The position numbers and the translations under genes were made by a program. Shown here piece after piece: positions 24,899-34,272 of a stretch of DNA of 64,000 bases. Under the pieces are notes generated by a model. It saw only the letters and a list, made by a program, of their open reading frames with translations. It searched no databases and was not told the DNA's origin. Source of the DNA: Naasia sp. SYSU D00948 (GTDB lineage Bacteria > Actinomycetota > Actinomycetes > Actinomycetales > Microbacteriaceae); assembly GCF_017916515.1 (NCBI RefSeq), contig NZ_JAFMTA010000001.1:434001-498000 (forward strand). Direction: 5' to 3'. Each line of letters opens with the position of its first letter. Position 1 is the stretch's first letter.

Positions 24899-26394
24899 CC
24901 GCGCGGGTCGCGGAGCGCGGGCTCGCGTCGTCGGCCACGCGCGGCGCCGCCGTGACCTTCGCCGGGCAGGGCTTGCGCATCGCGATCCAGCTGGCCGGGA
25001 TCGTGATCCTCGCCCGGCTCCTCGATCCCGCCGACTACGGCGTCCTCGCCATGGTGCTCGCGATCCTCGGCGTGGCGGAGGTGGTCCGCGACTTCGGCCT
25101 CTCCTCGGCCGCCATCCAGGCACCCGTCCTGCTGCCCGGCCAGAAGACGAACCTGTTCTGGATCAACGTCGCGGTGGGTCTCGGGCTCACGCTCGTCGTC
25201 CTCGGCCTCTCCTGGCCGATCGCCGCGCTCTACGACGACGCGCGACTCCAGCCGGTCGCGGCTGCGCTGGCGTTCACGTTCCTCCTGAGCGGCTCCGCCA
25301 CCCAGTTCCGCGCCGACCTCAACCGGAATCTCCGCTTCACCGCCCTGACGGTGTCGGACGCGAGCGGACAGGTCGCCGGCTTGACGCTCGCGATCCTCAC
25401 GGCCTCGCTCGGCTGGGGGTACTGGGCCCTCGTCGTCCAGCAGCTCGTCGCGGCGGCCGTCCAGCTCACGGTCGCCGCCGCCGCGACCCGCTGGCTGCCC
25501 GGGCGCCCGATCCGCGGAGTCCCGATGAAGCCGTTCCTCGCCTTCGGCTCGAACCTCGCCGGAGTGCAGCTGCTCGGCTACGTCAGCCGGAACGTGGACT
25601 CGGTCGTGATCGGCGCCACCCTCGGAGCCACGGCGCTCGGCCTTTACAACCGCGCCTTCCAGCTGATGCTGCTCCCGCTCAACCAGATCAACGCACCCTC
25701 GACGCGGGTCGCGCTTCCCGTCCTCTCGCGGCTCCAGGACGACCGGGAGCGGTTCGAGGACTTCCTGCGCGTGGGCCAGACCATCCTCCTCAACGTCGTC
25801 GGTCCGGTCCTGGCCCTGTGCGCCGCGCAGGCGCCCGCGATCGTCGACCTCGCGCTGGGGCCGCAGTGGTCGGGCGCCGTCCCGATCTTCCAGATCCTCA
25901 GCATCGCCGGCTTCTTCTCCACCGCGGGGTACGCCGCCAACTGGGTCTTCCTCGCCAAGGGCCTGACCGGGGCGCATCTGCGCCTCGCGCTGATCACCCG
26001 GCCGCTCATGGTCGGCATCATCCTCGCGGGCGCCGCGTGGGGGGTCCTCGGCGTTGCCGTCGCGTACTCGCTCGCCAACGTCCTCCTGTGGCCCGTCCAG
26101 CTCCTCTGGCTCCGGCGGGTCTCGGATGCGCCCGTCCGGATGATGTTCGCCGGCGGGCTGCGCACGCTCCTCATCCACGGAGCGGCGACGGCCGGCTCCT
26201 TCGCCTCGACGCTCGCCCTCCCCGCCGGCGCGCCTCTTCTCCGGATCCTCGTCGGCGGGCTCGCGCTGCTCGGCGTGCTCACGCTGGCCGCGGCCGTCGT
26301 TCCGCCGTTCCGACGCGACGTCGTGTCGATCCTGTCCGTCCGCAGGCACCTGCGGCGCCGTTCCGCCGTCCCCGCCTCGAAGGAGACCGCATGA
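24895..26394 (+). CDS. Oligosaccharide flippase (Wzx/polysaccharide export family)
   Basis: 499 residues with about 12-14 transmembrane helices. The opening SSATRGAAVTFAGQGLRIAI, ARLLDPADYGVLAMVLA, FGLSSAAIQ and YVSRNVDSVVIGATLGATAL are characteristic of the WzxC/MviN-like polysaccharide synthesis flippases. It should flip undecaprenyl-PP-linked repeats to the outside for the Wzy-like polymerase two genes upstream. Start GTG overlaps the preceding TGA; the stop overlaps the next ATG. Confidence 0.9.
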   Translation: MTARVAERGLASSATRGAAVTFAGQGLRIAIQLAGIVILARLLDPADYGVLAMVLAILGVAEVVRDFGLSSAAIQAPVLLPGQKTNLFWINVAVGLGLTLVVLGLSWPIAALYDDARLQPVAAALAFTFLLSGSATQFRADLNRNLRFTALTVSDASGQVAGLTLAILTASLGWGYWALVVQQLVAAAVQLTVAAAATRWLPGRPIRGVPMKPFLAFGSNLAGVQLLGYVSRNVDSVVIGATLGATALGLYNRAFQLMLLPLNQINAPSTRVALPVLSRLQDDRERFEDFLRVGQTILLNVVGPVLALCAAQAPAIVDLALGPQWSGAVPIFQILSIAGFFSTAGYAANWVFLAKGLTGAHLRLALITRPLMVGIILAGAAWGVLGVAVAYSLANVLLWPVQLLWLRRVSDAPVRMMFAGGLRTLLIHGAATAGSFASTLALPAGAPLLRILVGGLALLGVLTLAAAVVPPFRRDVVSILSVRRHLRRRSAVPASKETA

Positions 26395-27674
26395 ACCTCA
26401 CCAGGCTGCGCCGGCGCGCGGAGCGCTTCGCCGGCGACGCGTGGGCGTCCACCCGGCTGTCCTCGGCTGGCCTCCGCCGCGCGTTCGCGTCGGCCCCGTC
26501 CGCCGGCCGCGGACGGACCCACGTCCTCGTCGCCCCTCCGGGCGGCGGCAACATCGGCGACCAGGCGATGTTCGAGGCGTTCCTGGAGAACACCGAGGGC
26601 CGAGTCGCGGTGGTGGTCACGAGCGAGGACGACCTGGTCGTCCCGCCGTGGGCCTCAGGCCGGGTGCGGGTCGTCGTGCTGCCCGGCGCGGTCTACGGCC
26701 GCGGTTCCGCTCGGCGGCGCGATCTCGCCCGATACCGCGAGCTGCTCCAGGAGGCGTCCGCGGTGTCCGTGATCGGCGCCGACATGATGGACGGGAAGTA
26801 CACCATCCGGGCGGCGGTCCGGCGGGCGCTGCTCGCGGAGCTCGCCGCCCTGTCCGGGGTCCCCGCCCGCATCCTCGGCTTCAGCTGGAACGCCTCGCCC
26901 GCACCTGGTGCCCGTCGCGCCCTCCGCTCGGCGGCGGCGGCGGGCGTCGTGCCTCTGCTCCGCGACCCGCACTCGGCCGCGCGAGCCCGCGGCGACGGCA
27001 TCCCCGGGGTGGTCGAGACGAGCGACATGGTGTTCGCGGCGTCCTCGACGGATCCGGCGCTCCTCGAGGAAAGCGGGGAGCTGTCCGGACTGGGCCGCCC
27101 CTATGTCGTCGTCAACGCGAGTGCGCTCGTCGGCAGGAGCGTCGACCAGGTGCCCGAGTACGAGCGCATCCTGTCCTTCCTCTCGAGCGAGGACTACGAG
27201 GTGGTGCTCCTCCCGCACGTGCTCCGCGGCACGAGCAACGACCTCGACGCCTGCCGGGCGGTGGCGGAGCGCGCCGCGGCGCCCGGAGTGCACCTGATCG
27301 AGCGAGCGCTGTCCCCCGCAGAGGTCCGGGCTCTGACCGCGGACGCGGCGTTCGTCGTGACCGGCCGGATGCACCTCGCGATCATGGCGTTCTGGAGCGG
27401 GGTGCCCGCGATCACCTTCTCGACGCAGGGGAAGGTGAGCGGCCTGATGGAGCTGCTCGGCGTCCCCGAGCTCTGCGTCGACCCCGAGCCCGGCCTGGCC
27501 GGGCGCACGATCGAGCTCGCGCGCGAGCTCGGCGAGTCCGATCGGATCCGCTCCGCCGTCCGGGCACGACTGCCGCACCTGCGGTCGCTCGCCCGCCGCA
27601 ACTTCCGCCGGAATCCGCCCGGCCCGGTCGTCGCCGCGGACCCGCCCCAGCCCGTCGAGACAGTGGCCCCGTAG
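26391..27674 (+). CDS. Polysaccharide pyruvyl transferase (first copy)
   Basis: 427 residues. The PS_pyruv_trans fold is shown by VLVAPPGGGNIGDQAMFEAF, SVIGADMMDGKY, GFSWNASP, LRDPHSAARAR, YVVVNASALVG and the late FVVTGRMHLAIMAFWSGVPA with the RMH motif. The enzyme transfers an enolpyruvyl or forms a pyruvate ketal on a sugar from phosphoenolpyruvate. This copy is of the classical WcaK/CsaB type and differs from the two later copies. ATG overlaps the flippase stop. Confidence 0.85.
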   Translation: MNLTRLRRRAERFAGDAWASTRLSSAGLRRAFASAPSAGRGRTHVLVAPPGGGNIGDQAMFEAFLENTEGRVAVVVTSEDDLVVPPWASGRVRVVVLPGAVYGRGSARRRDLARYRELLQEASAVSVIGADMMDGKYTIRAAVRRALLAELAALSGVPARILGFSWNASPAPGARRALRSAAAAGVVPLLRDPHSAARARGDGIPGVVETSDMVFAASSTDPALLEESGELSGLGRPYVVVNASALVGRSVDQVPEYERILSFLSSEDYEVVLLPHVLRGTSNDLDACRAVAERAAAPGVHLIERALSPAEVRALTADAAFVVTGRMHLAIMAFWSGVPAITFSTQGKVSGLMELLGVPELCVDPEPGLAGRTIELARELGESDRIRSAVRARLPHLRSLARRNFRRNPPGPVVAADPPQPVETVAP

Positions 27675-27716
27675 CGCGTGGAAACGCCGCTGCCCGAGAC
27701 CGAGCGAGGACCCGTC

Positions 27717-28829
27717 ATGCTCACACGCAGACTCCGAGGACTCGTCGCCGACGACGTCGGCGGCAAGGACTGGGTGAACTTCGCCAAGGGCGTCGCCATC
27801 ATCCTGGTCGTGCTGTACCACTCGATGCTCTTCCTGCGCTCCATCGAGTTCGAGGGCGGCGGGATGGGGCGCGCGAAGACGGCGCTCGAGATGTTCCCCA
27901 TGCCGGTCTTCCTCGCGATCGCCGGGATGTACCACCAGCGCGTCGTGACCTGGACGCTCGGCGAGACGTGGCGCCGGCGGCTGCTCGGCTACCTCTATCT
28001 CTACGTGCTGTGGTCGGTGATCCGGTTCGCCTTCTACCTCGTCGTGCCGAACGTGCGCTCCGACGGTGCGGGGAGCTACGCCTCGGACCCGCTGGCGCTC
28101 CTCACCATCCTCGTGTGGCCCATCAGCAGCTACTGGTTCATCCTCGCCCTCGCCGTCTTCACCCTCGTCCTCTGGCTCGTCCGGAAGCTCCCGCCCTGGA
28201 TCCCGATCACGGGCGCGGCCGTCCTCTCGATCGCCTTCTCGACGGGCTTCGTGACCGTCCGGAACGTCGGCTGGGACCGCATGGGCGAGTACCTCGTCTT
28301 CTTCCTCGTCGGTGCGCTCGCCGCGCGGAAGCTGTTCGCGGCGGTCCCGAAGGCGCCCTGGTGGGTGGTCCCCGCCTCCCTCGCGGTGTACGGCGCGTCC
28401 GCCGCCGTCGCGGCCTTCGTCCCGGCCGGCAGCCGCGTCCCCGGCGTCGTGCTCGTCGGCCAGGTGGCCGCCGTGGTCTTCGGGGCCACCGCATCGCACC
28501 TCCTCGTGCGGCTCCGGCCGCTCTCGTGGGTCAGCTACCTCGGCACCCGGAGCCTGCACCTGTACCTGATCCACGTCTTCGTCATCGCCGGTCTGGCGGC
28601 CGTGGTCCAGGCGCTCCCGCAGCTCAGCCTGCTGCCCGGCCGGGGCTTCCTCGTGCTCGGCGCCATGGTCGTCCTCGTGATCGCGATCTCCGCGCTGCTC
28701 GGGCGCCTCCTCAGCAGGGTGTCGTGGCTCTACGTGCCGCCCCGGCTTCGGCGCCGCACTCCACCGTCGTCGCGCACCGACGGTTCCGCCGTCCCTGCGT
28801 CGGAGCCGGCCCGGAGCGTCCGATCGTGA
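27717..28829 (+). CDS. Membrane acyltransferase (acyltransferase 3 family)
   Basis: 370 residues with about ten transmembrane helices. The signature KDWVNFAKGVAIILVVLYHS places the catalytic-type histidine in helix 1, and FPMPVFLAIAGM, WSVIRFAFYL, SSYWFILALAVF and GTRSLHLYLIHVFVI follow in the order of the OafA/YrhL-like family. It probably acetylates or succinylates the exopolysaccharide. ATG 27717 with GAGGA six bases upstream is preferred to a GTG at 27678 that has no ribosome site. The stop overlaps the next gene. Confidence 0.85.
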   Translation: MLTRRLRGLVADDVGGKDWVNFAKGVAIILVVLYHSMLFLRSIEFEGGGMGRAKTALEMFPMPVFLAIAGMYHQRVVTWTLGETWRRRLLGYLYLYVLWSVIRFAFYLVVPNVRSDGAGSYASDPLALLTILVWPISSYWFILALAVFTLVLWLVRKLPPWIPITGAAVLSIAFSTGFVTVRNVGWDRMGEYLVFFLVGALAARKLFAAVPKAPWWVVPASLAVYGASAAVAAFVPAGSRVPGVVLVGQVAAVVFGATASHLLVRLRPLSWVSYLGTRSLHLYLIHVFVIAGLAAVVQALPQLSLLPGRGFLVLGAMVVLVIAISALLGRLLSRVSWLYVPPRLRRRTPPSSRTDGSAVPASEPARSVRS

Positions 28830-29704
28830 TCCGGCGCCTCGCTCCCGCGGCCGCCCTGCTCGTGGCGGCCTGCCTCGCCCTGGCCGGCTGCCGTCCCGTG
28901 CCGGAGCCGTCGCTCACGCCTCCGGCCGAGACCAGCAACCCCGACGTCGCCGTGACGGCCGACATCGAGTACCGGTCGGAGGGCGGAACGCCCCTGACCC
29001 TTGACGTCTGCCGGCCTGCGGAGCCGGCGGGTGCGCTGCCCACGATCCTCCTGCTGCACGGCGGCGGCTTCGAGGCCGGCGACAAGTCGGCGATGCGCTC
29101 GCTCTGCGAGAGGTTCGCGGAGAACGGCGCGGCGGCCGTCTCGGTCCAGTACCGGCTGCTGCCCGACTACCACTTCCCCGCGCAGGTGGAGGACGTCGCC
29201 GCGGCGGTGGCGTGGGTGGGCGCACCGGAGAACGCGGAGGAGTACGGCTTCGATCCCGCGCGGATCGGCGTGCTCGGCAGCTCGGCGGGCGCGATCATCG
29301 CCATGTCCGTCGGGGTCGGCATGGGAGGCGCGCCTGTGGCCGCGGTGGTCGCGCTCTCCGGCGCCGCGGACCTCACCGAGTCGGGCCTGAGGCTGGGGGT
29401 GCCCGCCAAGCAGGCCCAGGAGATCGTCCTCGGCTACCTGGGCTGCGAGGACATCCGGGCCTGCCCGACTGCGCAGGACGCCTCGCCGCTCCTGCATGTG
29501 ACGGCGACCAGCGCGCCGATGCTCCTCCTGGCGGGCTCGGACGAGCTCGTGCCGAGCGCGCAGAGCGTCGCGATGAGGGACGCCCTCCGCGCCGCCGGAG
29601 TAGCCTCCGAGGTTCTCGTGGAGGAGGGCACCAACCACGGGCTCGCCCTGCTCTCGAGCGACAATCTCCGGATCGTCCAGGACTTCTTCCTCGCCAACCT
29701 CTGA
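28826..29704 (+). CDS. Lipoprotein alpha/beta hydrolase (BD-FAE/esterase type)
   Basis: 292 residues. A signal peptide ends in the lipobox LAGC (Cys22). The mature part is an Aes/HSL-like esterase: LLLHGGGFEAGDKS holds the oxyanion HGGG, GVLGSSAGAIIAMS near residue 150 the serine elbow, LLLAGSDELVPSAQS the acid and EGTNHGLALL the catalytic histidine. A membrane-anchored esterase inside an EPS operon could remove or rearrange acyl groups on the polymer, acting against the acyltransferase encoded just upstream. GTG overlaps the preceding TGA. Confidence 0.85.
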   Translation: MIRRLAPAAALLVAACLALAGCRPVPEPSLTPPAETSNPDVAVTADIEYRSEGGTPLTLDVCRPAEPAGALPTILLLHGGGFEAGDKSAMRSLCERFAENGAAAVSVQYRLLPDYHFPAQVEDVAAAVAWVGAPENAEEYGFDPARIGVLGSSAGAIIAMSVGVGMGGAPVAAVVALSGAADLTESGLRLGVPAKQAQEIVLGYLGCEDIRACPTAQDASPLLHVTATSAPMLLLAGSDELVPSAQSVAMRDALRAAGVASEVLVEEGTNHGLALLSSDNLRIVQDFFLANL

Positions 29705-29723
29705 CCCACCGTTAGGAACCGAC

Positions 29724-31082
29724 ATGGATCTCACCAGCATCCTGAGGACGATCAGGACCACCTGGCCGCTCATCCTCGGGCTCACCCTCCTCGGCGGAGG
29801 GGCGGGCGCCCTCGTCGCGGCAGTCACGACCCCGACCTACACCGCGACCACCCGGATGTTCTTCGCGTTCGAGGCGACCGCCGGGGCCCCGGCGGCGGAG
29901 CTCGTGCAGGCGAACAACTTCGCGATCCAGCGGGTCTTCTCCTACACGGAGGTGGTCGAGACCCCGCGCGTCCTGGACCGGGTGATCGACGAGCTCGGGA
30001 TGGACACGGACGCCGAGGAGCTCGCGCGCGACATCTCCGTCTCGGTCCCGACCAACAGCGTGATCCTCGACATCTCCGCGAGCGCGGCGAACCCGCAGGA
30101 CGCCGCGACGCTGACCGGGGCGATCAGCAGCACCTTCATCGACGTCGTCGTGAACGAGCTCGAGTCGCCCTCGACGGGCGGGGCCGGTCCGGTGCGGGCC
30201 GAGATCCTCCAGGAGGCGACCGCTCCCGAGCTGCCCGCCAGCCCGAGCTACCCGCTCTACATCGCGCTCGGCCTCTTCTCCGGACTCGTCCTCGGGCTGC
30301 TCACCGCCACGATCCTCGCCCTCGCCGACCGGCGGGTGCACAACCGGGCGGAGGTCGAGCGCCTGAGCGGCCTGCCGGTGCTCGCGGGCATCTCCGGAGC
30401 CCCCGGGAAGGGCCTCGTGCTCAACTCGCGGGGACTGGGCGTCGCGGCGGACGGGTACCGCGGGCTCGCCGCCGCGATCGTGCTCGACCCGGAGGTCGTC
30501 GCGGGCAAGACGCTGACGCTCCTGTCGCCCAGCACTCGGGAGAACTCGGCGGCCGTGGCGGCGAACCTGGCCATGGCGCTCGCCAAGGCAGGCGTCCGGA
30601 CGGTCGTCGTCGACGGCGACCTCCAGCGGAAGGGGCTGTCGAAGCTCCTGGGCGTCGAGGAGCGCCCGGGACTGGCCGAGCGGCTGGCCGGGGACCCCGG
30701 CGTCGCGCCGATCAGCACCGGAACCCCCGGACTCTCGGTGCTCCCCGCGGGCCAGGGCGGCGCCGCCTCCGCCGAGCCCTTCGCGGCCGGGCGCTTCGGA
30801 GCGCTGGCTCAGGAGCTCGCGAGCGACTGCGACATCGTCCTGGTGGACTCGCCTCCGGTGCTGTCGAGCCCGACCGCCGGCTTCCTCGCGGCCGCGTCCG
30901 GCGCGACGACGCTCGTCGTGCAGACCGGCCGCACGACCGGACCCGAGGTCCGGTCCGCACTCGACACCCTGACCAGGGCGGGCGCCAACGTCATCGGGCT
31001 CACGCTCACCGACGTCCCGACGTCCGGTCCCGACGCCGACGCCCACTCCCGCGCTCTGGTGACGGCGGGAGGCAAGGGCTGA
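29724..31082 (+). CDS. Wzz/Wzc-like chain-length protein with degenerate BY-kinase domain
   Basis: 452 residues. An N-terminal Wzz domain is bounded by helices at about 14-34 and 174-197, followed by a tyrosine-kinase-like domain. The A' motif VVVDGDLQRKG (about 294-304) and Walker B DIVLVDSPPVL (about 370-380) are present. The P-loop position, however, reads LLSPSTRENSAAVAANLA (about 265-282) instead of the usual GEGKS/T: the lysine is gone, and the later TDA-like motif is SPTA. No tyrosine cluster is seen at the C-terminus. It may therefore organise polymer length without kinase activity. ATG follows the esterase gene by 19 bases. Confidence 0.82.
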   Translation: MDLTSILRTIRTTWPLILGLTLLGGGAGALVAAVTTPTYTATTRMFFAFEATAGAPAAELVQANNFAIQRVFSYTEVVETPRVLDRVIDELGMDTDAEELARDISVSVPTNSVILDISASAANPQDAATLTGAISSTFIDVVVNELESPSTGGAGPVRAEILQEATAPELPASPSYPLYIALGLFSGLVLGLLTATILALADRRVHNRAEVERLSGLPVLAGISGAPGKGLVLNSRGLGVAADGYRGLAAAIVLDPEVVAGKTLTLLSPSTRENSAAVAANLAMALAKAGVRTVVVDGDLQRKGLSKLLGVEERPGLAERLAGDPGVAPISTGTPGLSVLPAGQGGAASAEPFAAGRFGALAQELASDCDIVLVDSPPVLSSPTAGFLAAASGATTLVVQTGRTTGPEVRSALDTLTRAGANVIGLTLTDVPTSGPDADAHSRALVTAGGKG

Positions 31083-32218
31083 TGGTTCTCACGACCCCCG
31101 CTGATGCGGCCGCGACGGCGACTCCGGCGCCCCGCCCCCTGTCCGTGATGGTCGTCGTGATCTCCCTGCACGGCGGCGGCGCCGAGTTCGTGGGCCGCAC
31201 GTGGATGGAGTGGCTGGTGTCGCAGGGCCACTCGGTGACCGCGGTCACCACGTCGAGCAAGGACACCGACCGGTACCTCCCGGCGGGTGTCGCGGCGGTG
31301 TCCCTCGGCGGGGTCCGGGGCCACGCGGCCAAGGCGCGGGCGCTCAAGCGGCTGTTCGAGGAGCGGAGGCCGGATGCCGCGGTCGGACTCCAGGCCTACG
31401 CGAACCTCGTGCTGGTCGCCGCCGCCGAGCTGATGCCGAAGTCCTCGCGCCCGGCGGTGGTGGTGAGCGAGCGCAACCTGGTGGCCTACGGTCTGCCCGG
31501 GTCCCCGCTGTCCCACCGGGTCAAGCACCTGCTGACGCGCCGCGCCTACCGCCGCGCCGATCACGTCATCGCGATCTCGCATCCGATCGCGGGCGAGCTC
31601 GCCGGCGGCTTCGGGATCCCCGAGGGCCGCTGCACCGTCGTGCCGAACCCGGCCGCCGCGAAGGTGCCCGGCAGGAGCGTCCGCCGCAGCGCGGACGACA
31701 TCGACATCGAGGTGATCATCGCGCACCGGCTGGTCCCGCAGAAGCGCCCTGCCCTCGCCGTCCGCACAGCGGCGGAGCTCGCACGCCGCGGCCACCGAGT
31801 CCGGCTCACCGTGTTCGGCACGGGGCCGCTCCTCGACGAGCTCGTCACGCTCGCCGGCGAGTTGCAGGTCGATCTCAACCATCGGGGCTGGGTCGAGGAC
31901 TGGTTCGCCGAGTGCTCGGACAAGGCGGTGTTCCTGCTCGCCTCCCACCGGGAGGGCTTCGGCAACGTGCTCGTGGAAGCGGCGGCGGCGGGCGTGCCGT
32001 CCGTCGCCCTCTCCGGCGCGCTCGGCGTCGCCGACGCCCTGGTGCCGGGCATCACGGGCGAGCTCGCGATCGACGACTCCCCCGCCCGCGTCGCCGACGC
32101 ACTGGAGCGTGCCGCGGGCATCTCGATCCCCGACATCTCGGCCTGGCTCGATCACTTCTCCTCCCGCTCCAGCGGCACGACCCTCGAACACGTGCTCCGG
32201 AAGGCCATCGCCACGTGA
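31082..32218 (+). CDS. Glycosyltransferase family 4
   Basis: 378 residues. GT-B landmarks include SVMVVVISLHGGGAEFVGRT with the acceptor-side GGGAE loop, AVVVSERNLVAYGLPGSPLS, RADHVIAISHPIAGELA, VVPNPAA, IAHRLVPQKRP, VFGTGPLLDELVTLA and the donor motif LLASHREGFGNVLVEAAAAG (EGFGNVLVEA). The last motif is typical of GT4 retaining transferases acting in EPS assembly. Sugar not assignable. ATG shares its first base with the upstream stop; the stop overlaps the next GTG. Confidence 0.9.
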   Translation: MVLTTPADAAATATPAPRPLSVMVVVISLHGGGAEFVGRTWMEWLVSQGHSVTAVTTSSKDTDRYLPAGVAAVSLGGVRGHAAKARALKRLFEERRPDAAVGLQAYANLVLVAAAELMPKSSRPAVVVSERNLVAYGLPGSPLSHRVKHLLTRRAYRRADHVIAISHPIAGELAGGFGIPEGRCTVVPNPAAAKVPGRSVRRSADDIDIEVIIAHRLVPQKRPALAVRTAAELARRGHRVRLTVFGTGPLLDELVTLAGELQVDLNHRGWVEDWFAECSDKAVFLLASHREGFGNVLVEAAAAGVPSVALSGALGVADALVPGITGELAIDDSPARVADALERAAGISIPDISAWLDHFSSRSSGTTLEHVLRKAIAT

Positions 32219-33294
32219 AGGTCTTCGCCTCCGCCATCGGCCAGCACGACAACATCGGCGACACCGTGCTGCGGCGCGGCTTCCTCGACGCCGTGCGCGG
32301 GGCGGGGCCGCTCCACCTGTACGTCGGGCGCCAGCAGGAGGACCAGCTCAGCGCGCTCGGGCTGCGGGAGGACGACACGCTGTACCGCAGGTCGCAGGAG
32401 TGGCGCGCGAAGCTGTCCACGACCATGGGCCGGGAGCCGTCGGTCTACGCCTTCGACACCGGCGAGACCGAGCTGCAGCGGGGCTTCGCCCTCCGATACG
32501 CCCGGCTCGCGCCGCTGCTCATCCTGAACCGCCTCCGCGGCGGAGGCGCCGCGCACGTCGGCGTGGGGATCCGGGAATCGACCCCCTGGCGTCACCCCAT
32601 CCGGGGTGTGCTCCGGCTCTGCGACGTCGTGACGTGGCGAGACGCCCACAGCAGGTCGGTCATGGGGCTCGGCGGCATCTCACCCGACTGGGCCTTCCGC
32701 CTGGGATCCACCGATGCCGACCTGAGGGCGTCCCTGCCGATCCCGCGGAGGAAGCTCGCGGTCGCCGTGCGGGCGAGCCTGCAGCACGCGCAGAAGAGCG
32801 AGCCGTCGGCGCGCTGGACGGAGGCGGTCGCCGAGCTCGCGGATCGGCACGGCCTCGAGCCCGTCTTCGTCGCGCAGATCCGCCGCGACGGGCCGCTGGC
32901 GGATTCCCTCGCGGAGCGGGTGGGCGCGCAGTCCCTCACCTGGGAGAGCGGGCACCACGGCGCCTTCGAGGAGCGGCTCCGGGCGCTGTACCGGGAGTCG
33001 GCAATCGTGCTGAGCGACCGGCTGCACGGGCTCGTGATCGGGGCGACCGAAGGGGCGGTGCCGCTCGCGCTGTCCGCGGACCCGCTCGACAAGTCCACGA
33101 GGACGCTGGCCGCCGCCGGAATCCGGAACGCCTCGGTCGACCCCGAGCTCGCGACCGGCGGGGCGGACGAGATGATGGCCCGCGCGCTCACCCGCCGGGC
33201 GGAGGTCGCGCGTGCCGTGGAAGAGGCCCGGCGCGCGCTCGATGCCGTCGCGACCGCCATCGCGCGCATCGGCCGGAAGCGAGGGTCTCGATGA
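32215..33294 (+). CDS. Polysaccharide pyruvyl transferase (second copy)
   Basis: 359 residues. QHDNIGDTVLRRGFLDAV, the shared PLHLYVG strand, GVGIRESTPW, VTWRDAHSRS and IVLSDRLHGLVIGATEGAVP (RLH motif) define the family. It is clearly paralogous to the copy at 38469 (GQYENIGDIILRRQLLDWV, PLHVYVG, LSDRLHVII), and both differ from the first copy in the operon. Acts on a lipid-linked or sugar intermediate with phosphoenolpyruvate. GTG overlaps the preceding stop. Confidence 0.82.
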   Translation: MKVFASAIGQHDNIGDTVLRRGFLDAVRGAGPLHLYVGRQQEDQLSALGLREDDTLYRRSQEWRAKLSTTMGREPSVYAFDTGETELQRGFALRYARLAPLLILNRLRGGGAAHVGVGIRESTPWRHPIRGVLRLCDVVTWRDAHSRSVMGLGGISPDWAFRLGSTDADLRASLPIPRRKLAVAVRASLQHAQKSEPSARWTEAVAELADRHGLEPVFVAQIRRDGPLADSLAERVGAQSLTWESGHHGAFEERLRALYRESAIVLSDRLHGLVIGATEGAVPLALSADPLDKSTRTLAAAGIRNASVDPELATGGADEMMARALTRRAEVARAVEEARRALDAVATAIARIGRKRGSR

Positions 33295-34253
33295 TCGTGA
33301 GCGTGATCCTCCCGTCCTTCAACGATCAGGCTCATCTCGGCGACGCCCTCGCCCGCCTCCGCCGCCAGCGCGGGATCGACATCGAGGTGATCGTGGTGGA
33401 CGACGGCTCGAACGACGCGAGCCCCGCCATCGCCGAGCGCGCGGCGCGCGACGACCGCCGCATCCGCGCGCTGCGCCTCGAGGCGAACGGGGGCGTGGCC
33501 CTCGCGCGCCGCCGCGGAGTGCTCGAGGCGCGGGGCGACTACGTCTGGTTCGTCGACTCCGACGACGACTGGCCCGACGACGCGGCCGCGGTCCTCGCCG
33601 CGAAGGCCGAGGCGACCGGCGCGGACGTCGTGGTGGCGGGCGCCCTGTTCCGGCTCGAGTCGGGCCGGACCAAGCAGCTCGCTCCACCCTCCGGCGATCC
33701 CGTCGACGGGCGGATCGCCTTCACCCAGCTCCTCACGGGCGGGATCACGGGCCACCTCTGGAACAAGCTGTTCCGGCGGAGCCTGCTCACACAGATCGAG
33801 TACGTCCCGGCTCGTGTCCAGTCCGACCTCGCCATGGTCGCGGGGGCCCTCGCTCGCGCGGGCAGCGTGGCCTTCCTCGACCGCACGGTCTACGAGTACC
33901 GGATCCGCCCCGGCTCCATCATCACGAGCCGATCCCGGCGGGCCGACTCGCTGCGGCTGATCGAGGCGGGAGTGCGCCGGGCCGCGTCCCTGCTGCCCGG
34001 GGTCGTCGACGGTCCCGCGCACCGCTACTTCGTGACCCGCTACATCCTGCTCTCCGGGATCAAGGACGCCACCTTCGGCGACTACTCGGACGAGGAGCGC
34101 GGCGCCCTTCTCGCCGAGCTCCGTCGCCGGCTGACGCTCCGCGAGCTGCGGCTGCTGGCCTCGGCTCGGGACGTCCGGCGCCTCGCTCTCGCCGCCACGG
34201 CCAAGTGGTCGCGGCCCCTCTACCGCCGCCTTCTCGTGATCGCGGACCGATGA
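33291..34253 (+). CDS. Glycosyltransferase family 2
   Basis: 320 residues. A GT-A fold: MIVSVILPSFNDQAHLGDAL, VIVVDDGSNDAS, RLEANGGVALARRRGV and YVWFVDSDDDWPDDAAAV, giving the DDGS and DSDD metal/nucleotide-binding motifs, then GHLWNKLFRRSLL. Inverting transferase adding one sugar to the repeat unit. ATG overlaps the pyruvyl transferase stop; it is the last gene of the tightly overlapping block. Confidence 0.9.
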   Translation: MIVSVILPSFNDQAHLGDALARLRRQRGIDIEVIVVDDGSNDASPAIAERAARDDRRIRALRLEANGGVALARRRGVLEARGDYVWFVDSDDDWPDDAAAVLAAKAEATGADVVVAGALFRLESGRTKQLAPPSGDPVDGRIAFTQLLTGGITGHLWNKLFRRSLLTQIEYVPARVQSDLAMVAGALARAGSVAFLDRTVYEYRIRPGSIITSRSRRADSLRLIEAGVRRAASLLPGVVDGPAHRYFVTRYILLSGIKDATFGDYSDEERGALLAELRRRLTLRELRLLASARDVRRLALAATAKWSRPLYRRLLVIADR

Positions 34254-34272
34254 CCTCGACAAGGGAGACCCC

